A stretch of DNA of 64,000 nucleotides, taken from assembly GCF_002091635.1 (NCBI RefSeq), contig NZ_BDAC01000023.1:20084-84083 (forward strand), read 5' to 3'. Shown piece after piece: positions 34,368 to 42,260 of this stretch. Positions within the stretch are counted from its first letter, which is position 1, and every line of letters begins with the position of its first letter. The stretch is from Pseudomonas indica NBRC 103045. GTDB taxonomy: Bacteria > Pseudomonadota > Gammaproteobacteria > Pseudomonadales > Pseudomonadaceae. The notes under the pieces are model-generated. The model had not been told where the DNA came from. It did not search any database and was given only the letters and a program-made list of their open reading frames with translations. The position numbers and the translations under genes are program-made.

Positions 34368-34507
34368 GATAGAAACCTCTTGGGCTGCGGTGGAAGGCGA
34401 TTGTAATTAAGATGGCGCGCATAGCCCGCTGTCAAAACGGTATCGGGGGAGCAACCCCGGTCGACCGTGGTCACAGCTTGAAGTCCATTGCCACAGGTGA
34501 AGACGCC

Positions 34508-36556
34508 GTGTCTGCGAACAACCCCTTGCTGCAGCCTTTCGACCTGCCACCCTATTCCGCCATCCTTCCGGAACACGTCGAGCCGGCCATCGATGCGATC
34601 CTCGCCGACAATCGCGCGGCCATCGCCGACCTGCTTTCCCGACAGTCTGGCACACCGAGCTGGGACGGGCTGGTGCTGGCCCTGGACGAACTGGGCGAGC
34701 GCCTCGGCCGCGCCTGGAGCCCGGTCAGCCACTTGAATGCGGTGCGCAACAGCCAGGAACTGCGCCAGGCGTATGAGGCCTGCCTGCCGAAGCTGTCCGC
34801 CTACTGGACCGAACTGGGCCAGAACCGCACGTTGTTCGATGCCTACAAGGCGCTGGCCGAAAGCCCCGAGGCGAGCGCGTTCGACGTGGCGCAGAAGACC
34901 ATCCTCGACCACGCTCTGCGCGACTTCCGGTTGTCCGGTATCGATCTGCCGGAAGCCGAGCAGAAGCGCTACGCCGAGATCCAGATGAAGCTGTCCGAGC
35001 TGTCCAGCCGCTTCTCCAACCAGTTGCTCGACGCGACCCAGGCGTGGACCAAGCAGGTGACCGATGAAGCCGCCCTGGCCGGGCTGACCGATTCGGCCAA
35101 GGCGCAGATGGCCGAGGCCGCCAAGGCGAAGAACCTCGACGGCTGGCTGATCACGCTGGAATTTCCCAGCTATTACGCGGTGATGACCTACGCCGATGAC
35201 CGCGCCCTGCGCGAAGAAGTCTATGCGGCCTACTGCACCCGCGCTTCCGACCAGGGGCCGAACGCCGGCCAGTTCGACAACGGCCCGCTGATGGAAGAAA
35301 TCCTCGACCTGCGCCAGGAACTGGCCAAGCTGCTCGGCTACGCCAATTTCGCCGAACTGAGCCTGGCCACCAAGATGGCCGAGTCCAGCGAGCAGGTATT
35401 GCACTTCCTCCGCGACCTGGCGGTACGCAGCAAGCCGTTCGCCGAGCAGGACCTGGCCGAGCTGAAGGCGTTCGCCGCCGAGCAGGGTTGCACCGACTTG
35501 AAGAGCTGGGACGTCGGTTATTACAGCGAGAAGCTGCGCCAGCAGCGCTACAGCATTTCCCAGGAAGCGCTGCGCGCCTACTTCCCCATCGACAAGGTAC
35601 TTTCCGGGCTGTTCGCCATCGTCGAGCGCCTGTATGGCATCCAGATCCATGAGCTGTCCGGCTTCGACAGCTGGCATCCGGACGTGCGCCTGTTCGAGAT
35701 TCGTGAGCACGGCCAGCACGTCGGCCGCTTCTTCTTCGACCTCTACGCCCGCGCCAACAAGCGCGGCGGCGCCTGGATGGACGGTGCCCGCGACAAGCGC
35801 CGCACCGCCCAGGGCGAGCTGGTCAGCCCGGTGGCCAATCTGGTGTGCAACTTCACCCCGCCGGTGGGCGGCAAGCCGGCGCTGCTCACCCACGACGAAG
35901 TGACCACCCTCTTCCACGAATTCGGCCACGGCCTGCACCACCTGCTGACCCGCATCGAGCATGCCGGTGCCTCCGGCATCAACGGCGTGGCCTGGGACGC
36001 GGTGGAGCTGCCCAGCCAGTTCATGGAGAACTGGTGCTGGGAGCCGGAAGGCCTGGCGCTGATCTCCGGTCATTACGAAACCGGCGAGCCGCTGCCCCAG
36101 GACCTGCTGGACAAGATGCTGGCGGCGAAGAACTTCCAGTCCGGCCTGATGATGGTGCGCCAGTTGGAGTTCTCCTTGTTCGACTTCGAGCTGCACGCCA
36201 CCCATGGCGACGGCCGCAGCGTGCTGGACGTGCTGGAAGGCATCCGCGACGAGGTGGCGGTGCTGCGTCCGCCGGCGTACAACCGTTTCGCCAACAGCTT
36301 CGCCCACATCTTCGCCGGCGGTTATGCGGCGGGCTACTACAGCTACAAGTGGGCCGAGGTGCTGTCCGCCGATGCCTTCTCGCGCTTCGAGGAAGAAGGC
36401 GTGTTCAACCCCGAGACCGGCCGGGCCTTCCGCGAGGCGATCCTGGCCCGTGGCGGCTCCCAGGAGCCGATGGTGCTGTTCGTCGACTTCCGCGGTCGTG
36501 AGCCGTCCATCGATGCCCTGTTGCGCCACCTCGGCCTGAGCCAGGAGGCGGCATGA
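34508..36556 (+). CDS. prlC: Oligopeptidase A
   Basis: Cytoplasmic M3-family zinc metallopeptidase that degrades oligopeptides, including cleaved signal peptides. The 682-residue product starts at a GTG (34508) preceded by AGGTGAAG and carries the zinc motif HEFGHGLHHLL near residue 471 with the further conserved GINGVAWDAVELPSQFMENW block. Length matches PrlC/OpdA. It overlaps the zinc-ribbon gene by four bases (ATGA), as in related pseudomonads. Confidence 0.95.
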   Translation: MSANNPLLQPFDLPPYSAILPEHVEPAIDAILADNRAAIADLLSRQSGTPSWDGLVLALDELGERLGRAWSPVSHLNAVRNSQELRQAYEACLPKLSAYWTELGQNRTLFDAYKALAESPEASAFDVAQKTILDHALRDFRLSGIDLPEAEQKRYAEIQMKLSELSSRFSNQLLDATQAWTKQVTDEAALAGLTDSAKAQMAEAAKAKNLDGWLITLEFPSYYAVMTYADDRALREEVYAAYCTRASDQGPNAGQFDNGPLMEEILDLRQELAKLLGYANFAELSLATKMAESSEQVLHFLRDLAVRSKPFAEQDLAELKAFAAEQGCTDLKSWDVGYYSEKLRQQRYSISQEALRAYFPIDKVLSGLFAIVERLYGIQIHELSGFDSWHPDVRLFEIREHGQHVGRFFFDLYARANKRGGAWMDGARDKRRTAQGELVSPVANLVCNFTPPVGGKPALLTHDEVTTLFHEFGHGLHHLLTRIEHAGASGINGVAWDAVELPSQFMENWCWEPEGLALISGHYETGEPLPQDLLDKMLAAKNFQSGLMMVRQLEFSLFDFELHATHGDGRSVLDVLEGIRDEVAVLRPPAYNRFANSFAHIFAGGYAAGYYSYKWAEVLSADAFSRFEEEGVFNPETGRAFREAILARGGSQEPMVLFVDFRGREPSIDALLRHLGLSQEAA

Positions 36557-36834
36557 GCGACGCGCCTTCCAAGGTGACTGCGAAACGCTTCATCGCCGGA
36601 GCCGTGTGCCCGGCGTGCAGCCAGATGGACACCATCAAGATGTGGGATGAGGACGGCGTGCCGCACCGCGAATGCGTCGCCTGCGGCTACGCCGACACGC
36701 TCAACGCCCAGGGCCAGTCGGTACCCAAGGAGCTGAGCACGCGGGTCAACAAGACCGCGCCCAAGCCGGCCAACCCGAAGGTGCAGCCGGTGCAGTTCTT
36801 CCCCAATCCGAAGCTGAAGAAGCCGAAGGAATAG
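36553..36834 (+). CDS. YheV-family zinc-ribbon protein
   Basis: A 93-residue protein with two CxxC pairs, CPAC (about residue 19) and CVAC (about 36), forming a zinc ribbon. It ends in a lysine- and proline-rich tail (KTAPKPANPKVQPVQFFPNPKLKKPKE). This is the YheV family, commonly encoded next to prlC. Its start overlaps the prlC stop. Function unknown. Confidence 0.88.
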   Translation: MSDAPSKVTAKRFIAGAVCPACSQMDTIKMWDEDGVPHRECVACGYADTLNAQGQSVPKELSTRVNKTAPKPANPKVQPVQFFPNPKLKKPKE

Positions 36835-36862
36835 CGCTGTCGGGCTGCGCGGCGTTATTGAT

Positions 36863-36913
36863 GTTGGGCGAATTCATTCGCCCAACGAAGCTACGCCAGG
36901 CGGATGATCCGCC
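36863..36913. repeat. Two adjacent perfect palindromes, REP-like
   Basis: An 11-bp perfect stem (36863-36873 with 36876-36886) and a 7-bp perfect stem (36899-36905 with 36907-36913) lie 28 bases after the zinc-ribbon stop. The first belongs to the GCGAATTCATTCGC repeat family seen elsewhere. It could also act as a transcription barrier. Confidence 0.7.
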
Positions 36914-36964
36914 CTAACGCACGCTGGTCGGGAAGGGCTGACGAAAACGAAAAGGCTCGCCATA

Positions 36965-36980
36965 CTGTATGAATAAACAG
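36965..36980 (+). promoter_or_regulatory. LexA (SOS) box
   Basis: CTGT-N8-ACAG with an A/T-rich centre, matching the pseudomonad LexA box. It ends 18 bases before the radical SAM start codon, where it would cover the promoter. It also decides the start codon: the ATG at 36969 lies inside the box, so translation must begin at 36999. Confidence 0.85.
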
Positions 36981-36998
36981 TATTCGGTGAGCCTTGCC

Positions 36999-38060
36999 AT
37001 GTCCTATCCAACCCTTCCCCCGCGTGGCCGCGGCACGGCCAGCAATCCCCACAACCGTTTCGCCCCGACCCGCGCCGAAGCCTACGACGACGGCTGGTTC
37101 CAGGAAGTCCCGCCCTGCCGCGCCACCGAGGTGCGCAGCGAGACGGCGAAGACGGTGATCACCCGCAACAAGTCGCCGGACGTGGGTTTCGACCGTTCGG
37201 TGAATCCTTATCGGGGCTGTGAACATGGCTGCATCTACTGCTTCGCGCGGCCCAGTCATGCGTACTGGGACATGTCGCCGGGGATCGATTTCGAGACCCG
37301 GCTGATCGCCAAGACCAACCTCGTCGCTTCCCTCGAACAGGAACTGAGCAAGCCGGGCTACGTGCCGCAGCCCATCGCCCTGGGCATCAACACTGACGCC
37401 TACCAGCCGATCGAACGGGAGCAACGCCTGACCCGCGGCGCGCTGGAGGTGCTGCTGCGCTACCGCCATCCGGTGCACATCATCACCAAGAGTTCGCTGA
37501 TCCTGCGCGACCTCGACCTGCTCAGCCAACTGGCCGAACAACGGCTGGTCAGTGTGGCATTGAGCCTGACCACCCTGGACGACGAACTGAAACGCATCAT
37601 GGAGCCCCGCACCGCCTCGCCGTCGGCCCGCCTGCGGACGCTACGCGTGCTGCATGAGAACGGTGTGCCGGTGAACGTGCTGTGCGCGCCGATCATCCCG
37701 ATGATCAACGACATGGAGCTGGAGCGCATGCTGGAGGCCGCGCGCGACACCGGCGCCCGTTCGGCCGGCTACGTGCTGATCCGCCTGCCTCATGAAATCG
37801 CCGAGCTGTTCGAGGAATGGCTGCGGGCGCATTTCCCCGACCGCGCCGAGCACGTGATGAGCCTGATCCGCCAGTGCCGGGGCGGCAAGAACTACGACAG
37901 CCGCTTCGGTACCCGCATGCGCGGCGAAGGCATCTATGCCGACCTGCTGGCGCAGCGTTTCCAGATCGCCATCCGCCGGCTCGGCCTCAATCGCCGCGAC
38001 TACGGTCCCCTGGATTGCAGCCGCTTCGCCCCGCCGGGTGGGCAGATGTCGTTGTTGTGA
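36999..38060 (+). CDS. Radical SAM protein, SplB-like (PA0069 family)
   Basis: A 353-residue radical SAM protein. The [4Fe-4S] motif is in NPYRGCEHGCIYCFARPSH (about residues 68-86; C-x3-C-x2-C). Other family blocks are GINTDAYQPIEREQRLTR and the IITKSSLILRDLDLL strand. It resembles the Rv2578c/SplB-like group associated with DNA damage. A LexA box sits directly upstream, and I recall the P. aeruginosa counterpart as a LexA-regulon member. A nucleic-acid repair role is likely but the reaction is not known to me. Confidence 0.9.
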   Translation: MSYPTLPPRGRGTASNPHNRFAPTRAEAYDDGWFQEVPPCRATEVRSETAKTVITRNKSPDVGFDRSVNPYRGCEHGCIYCFARPSHAYWDMSPGIDFETRLIAKTNLVASLEQELSKPGYVPQPIALGINTDAYQPIEREQRLTRGALEVLLRYRHPVHIITKSSLILRDLDLLSQLAEQRLVSVALSLTTLDDELKRIMEPRTASPSARLRTLRVLHENGVPVNVLCAPIIPMINDMELERMLEAARDTGARSAGYVLIRLPHEIAELFEEWLRAHFPDRAEHVMSLIRQCRGGKNYDSRFGTRMRGEGIYADLLAQRFQIAIRRLGLNRRDYGPLDCSRFAPPGGQMSLL

Positions 38061-38089
38061 GGTTCTGGCGAGGGTCGCGAGGCTTCGAT

Positions 38090-38170
38090 GGGCGAATGAA
38101 TTCGCCCCTACACTTTTAGCCCTGGATGAATCATCTCCTTCGTCCTCGTAGGAGCCAGCTCTGCTGGCGA
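38090..38170. repeat. REP-like elements upstream of the carbonic anhydrase
   Basis: A REP stem GGGCGAAT/ATTCGCCC (38090-38107) followed by CTACA, then a second unit GTAGGAGCCAGC...GCTGGCGA (38148-38170). The rest of the 331-base gap to 38391 holds a small inverted repeat GTGACC/GGTCAC (38304-38319) and a GGAGG ribosome site. I see no gene in it. Confidence 0.75.
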
Positions 38171-38391
38171 TAGCCGCTGGAGAATGCCATTTCGCCACCC
38201 GCAGGGGCTGTGCGGGAATGGCCATGTGCCTTCCCGTAATGCCCGTCCTAGAGCGGTCCGATTCAGTTTCACTTAAGTTTTTTGGCTTAGCCTTGCGAAC
38301 GATGTGACCACAGGGTCACAGCCTGCCGTCCAGCTCTCGTCAGGTTCGAAAATGCGAAACTTGTCTCATTCGTCCATGGAGGTCCGAAAAA

Positions 38392-39126
38392 ATGAACGAT
38401 CGCGAACCCACTCGACCCGAGCCCACCGGTGTATTGCCCCAGGCGGAGGGTGCGGAGGAGGCGCTGCGGCATATCGTCGAAGGCTTCCAGCGTTTCCGGC
38501 ATGAAGTCTTCCCGCAGCAGGAGGAGCTGTTCCGGAAACTGGCCAACGCCCAGCGGCCGCGCGCCATGTTCATCACTTGCGCGGATTCGCGCATCGTCCC
38601 CGAATTGATCACCCAGAGTTCGCCGGGCGATCTGTTCGTCACTCGCAACGTCGGCAACGTCGTACCGCCCTACGGACAGATGAACGGTGGCGTGTCCACG
38701 GCCATCGAGTACGCGGTGATGGCGCTGGGCGTGCACCACGTGATCGTCTGCGGTCACTCCGACTGCGGCGCCATGAGGGCGGTGATGGACCCGCAGACCC
38801 TCGAGCGCATGCCCACCGTCAAGGCCTGGCTGCGGCATTGCGAGGTGGCCAAGACGGTGGTGGCGGAGAACTGCCATTGCTGCGGCGACCAGGAAACGCT
38901 GGACGTGCTGACCGAAGAGAACGTGGTGGCGCAGCTCGACCATCTCCGTACCCACCCTTCGGTGGCCTCGCGCATCGCCAGCGGCCAGTTGTTTATCCAC
39001 GGCTGGGTCTATTGCATCGAAACCAGCGAGATCAAAGCCTACGACGCCGAGCTCGGTGCCTTCCGCCCGCTTGATGGCGAGGGGCCGGTGCCCCTGGCGA
39101 CACCCAGACCGCGCTACCAGCAGTGA
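38392..39126 (+). CDS. Beta-class carbonic anhydrase
   Basis: Interconverts CO2 and bicarbonate in the cytoplasm. The 244-residue product has the zinc ligands and dyad: Cys63 in ITCADSR with Asp65 and Arg67, and His122 and Cys125 in VCGHSDCGAM. GGAGG lies upstream of the ATG. The SulP transporter follows after 159 bases on the same strand, a pairing that suggests joint handling of bicarbonate. Confidence 0.95.
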   Translation: MNDREPTRPEPTGVLPQAEGAEEALRHIVEGFQRFRHEVFPQQEELFRKLANAQRPRAMFITCADSRIVPELITQSSPGDLFVTRNVGNVVPPYGQMNGGVSTAIEYAVMALGVHHVIVCGHSDCGAMRAVMDPQTLERMPTVKAWLRHCEVAKTVVAENCHCCGDQETLDVLTEENVVAQLDHLRTHPSVASRIASGQLFIHGWVYCIETSEIKAYDAELGAFRPLDGEGPVPLATPRPRYQQ

Positions 39127-39285
39127 CCGCCTGCCGCATGGGCGGCAGCTGACAACAATCACACCGCTGCCGATCGCATTGCCGGTCACCTGATCTTTTC
39201 TTCACTGCCTTCGACGCCCGATGCCGAGCCTTGCGCTCCGCGTCGCGGCGAATCACGTGCCGACTTTTTGTGAGGAGACAGCGCC

Positions 39286-40815
39286 ATGTCTGTCGAAACC
39301 CTGAAATCCACGCTGCCACGGGACGCCCTGGCGTCCGTGGTGGTCTTTCTCGTCGCCCTGCCGCTGTGCATGGGCATCGCCATCGCCTCGGGTCTGCCGC
39401 CGGCCAAGGGGTTGATCACTGGTATTGTCGGCGGTCTGGTGGTCGGCTTCCTGGCCGGCGCGCCGTTGCAGGTCAGTGGGCCGGCCGCCGGTCTGACCGT
39501 GCTGGTCTTCGAGCTGGTGCAGCAATACGGCGCTGCCATGCTCGGGCCGATCCTCCTGCTCGCCGGTGCGATCCAGTTGCTGGCCGGGCGATTGCGCCTC
39601 GGCTGCTGGTTCCGCGTCACCGCGCCGGCGGTGGTGTACGGCATGCTCGCCGGCATCGGCGTGCTGATCGTGCTGTCCCAGCTCCACGTGATGCTGGATG
39701 CGTCTCCCCAGGCTTCCGGCCTGGACAACCTGCAGGCGTTCCCCGCCGCCCTGCGCGAGGCGCTGCCGTTGATCGGTGCGGGGGACGGGTTCGCCGCCGG
39801 GCTGCTGGGCCTGCTGACCATCGGCCTGATGGCGCTGTGGGATCGCTTCCGTCCCAGTCGCCTGCGCCTGTTGCCGGGCGCGCTGCTCGGGGTGGCGGCA
39901 GCGACCCTGGTCGGCCTATGGATGGGGCTCGATGTGCGCCGGGTCGAGGTGCCGGCCAACCTCGGCGAGGCCATCGACTGGCTGCGGCCTGGCGACCTGC
40001 TGAGCCTGGCCGAGCCGGGCATTCTCATCGCCGCGTTGGCGGTGGCTTTCATCGCCAGCGCCGAGACGCTGCTGTCCGCTGCCGCGGTGGATCGCATGCA
40101 CCAGGGGCCGCGTGCGGATTTCGACCGCGAGCTGTCAGCCCAGGGTATCGGCAACATGCTCTGCGGCCTGCTCGGCGCCTTGCCGATGACTGGGGTGATC
40201 GTGCGCAGTTCGGCGAACGTCCAGGCCGGCGCCCGTACCCGGCTGTCCGCCATGCTCCATGCGGTCTGGCTGCTGGCCTCGGTGGTGCTGCTCGCCGGCT
40301 TGCTGGAGCAGATTCCGGTGGCGGCCCTGGCGGCGGTGCTGGTCTATACCGGGATCAAGCTGGTCGATATCAAGGCGTTGCGCTACCTCGGACGCTATGG
40401 CCGCATGGCGATGTTCATCTACGCCGCCACGGCCCTGGCGATCGTTTCCACCGACCTGCTCACCGGCGTGTTGATCGGCTTCGCCCTGACCCTGGCCCAG
40501 CTCGCCTGGCGCGCGTCGCGGCTGAAGATCAACCTGGTCCAGGAAGAAGGCAGCCGCCACGCGGAACTGCGCATGATCGGCGCGGCGACCTTCCTCAAGG
40601 TGCCGCAACTGGCCAAGGCGCTGGAATCGGTACAGCCGGACTGTCACCTGCACGTGCCGCTGGATCGCCTGAGCTACATCGACCATGCCTGCATGGAGCT
40701 GCTGGATGAGTGGCAGCGCGCCCATCGGGCCAGCGGGGCACGCCTGATCATCGAGCAGCACGCCCTGAAACGACGGCTGGAAGGTCGCCGCCGGCGCCTG
40801 GCCCTGGGCGCCTGA
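39286..40815 (+). CDS. SulP family transporter, probable bicarbonate importer
   Basis: A 509-residue SLC26/SulP inner-membrane transporter. The first transmembrane part DALASVVVFLVALPLCMGIAIASGLPPAKGLITGIVGG spans about residues 13-50, and further helices run to about 400. The C-terminal STAS-like region (about 420-500) includes DRLSYIDHACMELLDEW. The linked carbonic anhydrase gene points to bicarbonate rather than sulfate, but the sequence alone does not decide. A second SulP protein is encoded at 10246. Confidence 0.88.
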   Translation: MSVETLKSTLPRDALASVVVFLVALPLCMGIAIASGLPPAKGLITGIVGGLVVGFLAGAPLQVSGPAAGLTVLVFELVQQYGAAMLGPILLLAGAIQLLAGRLRLGCWFRVTAPAVVYGMLAGIGVLIVLSQLHVMLDASPQASGLDNLQAFPAALREALPLIGAGDGFAAGLLGLLTIGLMALWDRFRPSRLRLLPGALLGVAAATLVGLWMGLDVRRVEVPANLGEAIDWLRPGDLLSLAEPGILIAALAVAFIASAETLLSAAAVDRMHQGPRADFDRELSAQGIGNMLCGLLGALPMTGVIVRSSANVQAGARTRLSAMLHAVWLLASVVLLAGLLEQIPVAALAAVLVYTGIKLVDIKALRYLGRYGRMAMFIYAATALAIVSTDLLTGVLIGFALTLAQLAWRASRLKINLVQEEGSRHAELRMIGAATFLKVPQLAKALESVQPDCHLHVPLDRLSYIDHACMELLDEWQRAHRASGARLIIEQHALKRRLEGRRRRLALGA

Positions 40816-40860
40816 GAACGGAACTAATCCGCTGCGCCAGGCCCCAATCCAGAGGGAAGC

Positions 40861-40889
40861 GGCCGCCCGTCATCGAGAGACGGGCGGCC
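40861..40889 (+). other. Strong hairpin between SulP and a small membrane protein gene
   Basis: A perfect 11-bp GC-rich stem (40861-40871 with 40879-40889, 7-base loop) ends 15 bases before the next start codon and seven bases before its GGAGG. There is no T tract, so it is not a standard terminator. It may shape translation or RNA processing. Confidence 0.55.
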
Positions 40890-40904
40890 CTGTCTGGAGG
40901 TGCC

Positions 40905-41162
40905 GTGGAGACCTTTCTCGACCTGCTGCAATGGCCGGCCATGCTGGCCACGGTGATCGCCGCCTGGCTGATCGGCTCGCTGAACAAGCGCCGGCGTACC
41001 TGGGGCTTCTGGTGTTTCCTGCTGAGCAACGTGCTCTGGGTGATCTGGGGCTGGTATGCCTCGGCCTGGGCGTTGATCGCCCTGCAGGTCTGCCTGGCCG
41101 TGCTGAACATCCGGGGCGTGAAGAAGAACGATCCGGACCAGACCCGGTTGGCAGAGCCCTGA
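40905..41162 (+). CDS. Small inner-membrane protein
   Basis: An 85-residue protein with two or three hydrophobic segments (LQWPAMLATVIAAWLIGSL about 8-26; WGFWCFLLSNVLWVIWGWYASAWALIALQVCLAVLNI about 33-68) and a polar end. The GTG start at 40905 follows a GGAGG by four bases and a strong hairpin. It lies downstream of SulP on the same strand, 89 bases away, so it may be cotranscribed. Not recognised beyond a small membrane protein. Confidence 0.75.
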   Translation: METFLDLLQWPAMLATVIAAWLIGSLNKRRRTWGFWCFLLSNVLWVIWGWYASAWALIALQVCLAVLNIRGVKKNDPDQTRLAEP

Positions 41163-41191
41163 TATCCATCCACGCGCTGCCGAGCGGGCGC

Positions 41192-42184
41192 TCAAAGCGA
41201 TGCGCGGATGACCAGCGGACAGTCCACTAACTGGGGACCGGGGGTTTCGAGCGCATCGATCAAGTGGCGCGCGGCGCGCTGGCCGATCTCGTAGTAGGGC
41301 AGCTGCACCGTGGTCAGGGGCGGCAGGAACAGTTCGGCGATGCCGATCATGTTGTCGTAGCCGAGCACCGCGACATCGCCGGGGATTTTCAGGCCGCGGG
41401 CCAGCAGCACCTGGTACGCGCAGAAGGCGATGCGGTCGTTGCCGCAGATCAGGATGTCGAACTGCGGCCGACCCTCGACGATGTGTCGCTCGAGGATACC
41501 CGGCGTTTCGTCATAGGCGTCATGGGTCGAGAGGTCGTACTGCAACAGCGCCGAGGGCGGCAGGCCGGCCTCGGCAAAGGCCCGTTGCATGCCCTTCTGG
41601 CGCAGCCCCCAGGCCAGGCTCTGGCTCGGCAGGTTGATGCACAGCGGGCGGCGGTAGCCCTGGTGTAAGGCGTGCTGCACGGCGCGGTACTGGCCGCTTT
41701 CGTCGTCCGGGACGTAGCTGGTCAGGCCACGGTCCTCGGCCAAACAGTTGGCCAGCACCAGCGGTTTGCTCTTCAGGCGTTCGGGGATGCTTACCCGGCG
41801 CAGCCCCATGGCGCTGAAGATCAGGCCGTCGGGACGGTGCGAGAGCATCAGGTCGACGCTCTGCTCGCTGGGTGGATCGCTGAGCAGGTTGAGCACGAAC
41901 ACGTTCCAGCCGGCCTGCTGCGCGGTCCGTTCGATGGACAGCAGCAGCTCGACGGCGAACGGGGTGGTTGCGGTGTCCAGGGCGAACACCCCGATGGTGC
42001 GGGTCAGCAGGTTGTCGCCGCGAATCTTGCGCGCCGACATGCTGGGCACGAATTGCAGCTCGTCGATGGCGCGGCGCACCCGCTGGTAGGTCTCGGGGCT
42101 CAACTTCTCGGGATTGTTGAGCGCCCGCGAGACCGTCATCAGGGAAACGCCGGCCAGCCGGGCGACATCTTTCACTGTAGTCAT
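41192..42184 (-). CDS. LacI-family sucrose operon regulator
   Basis: A 330-residue LacI/GalR regulator. The helix-turn-helix and hinge are TTVKDVARLAGVSLMTVSRALNNPEKLSPETYQRV (about residues 2-36), then a periplasmic-binding-like effector domain (about 60-325) with ILICGNDRIAFCAYQVLLARGL. It follows the GH32 gene by 76 bases on the same strand and is the last gene of the minus arm. It most likely represses both divergent sucrose transcripts through sites in 48055-48099. Sucrose or a derivative as effector is inferred. Confidence 0.9.
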   Translation of the reverse strand: MTTVKDVARLAGVSLMTVSRALNNPEKLSPETYQRVRRAIDELQFVPSMSARKIRGDNLLTRTIGVFALDTATTPFAVELLLSIERTAQQAGWNVFVLNLLSDPPSEQSVDLMLSHRPDGLIFSAMGLRRVSIPERLKSKPLVLANCLAEDRGLTSYVPDDESGQYRAVQHALHQGYRRPLCINLPSQSLAWGLRQKGMQRAFAEAGLPPSALLQYDLSTHDAYDETPGILERHIVEGRPQFDILICGNDRIAFCAYQVLLARGLKIPGDVAVLGYDNMIGIAELFLPPLTTVQLPYYEIGQRAARHLIDALETPGPQLVDCPLVIRASL

Positions 42185-42260
42185 GCAGGGCTACCGGACA
42201 GGGTGGGCGATGAATCATGACACAGCGCCGACGCCTGTCGCGACTGCGCCGGCGTGTGCT

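Noticed and set aside
36969..36998. Upstream ATG for the radical SAM protein
   Set aside because: It lies inside the LexA box, which should overlap the promoter, so it is unlikely to be transcribed as coding sequence.
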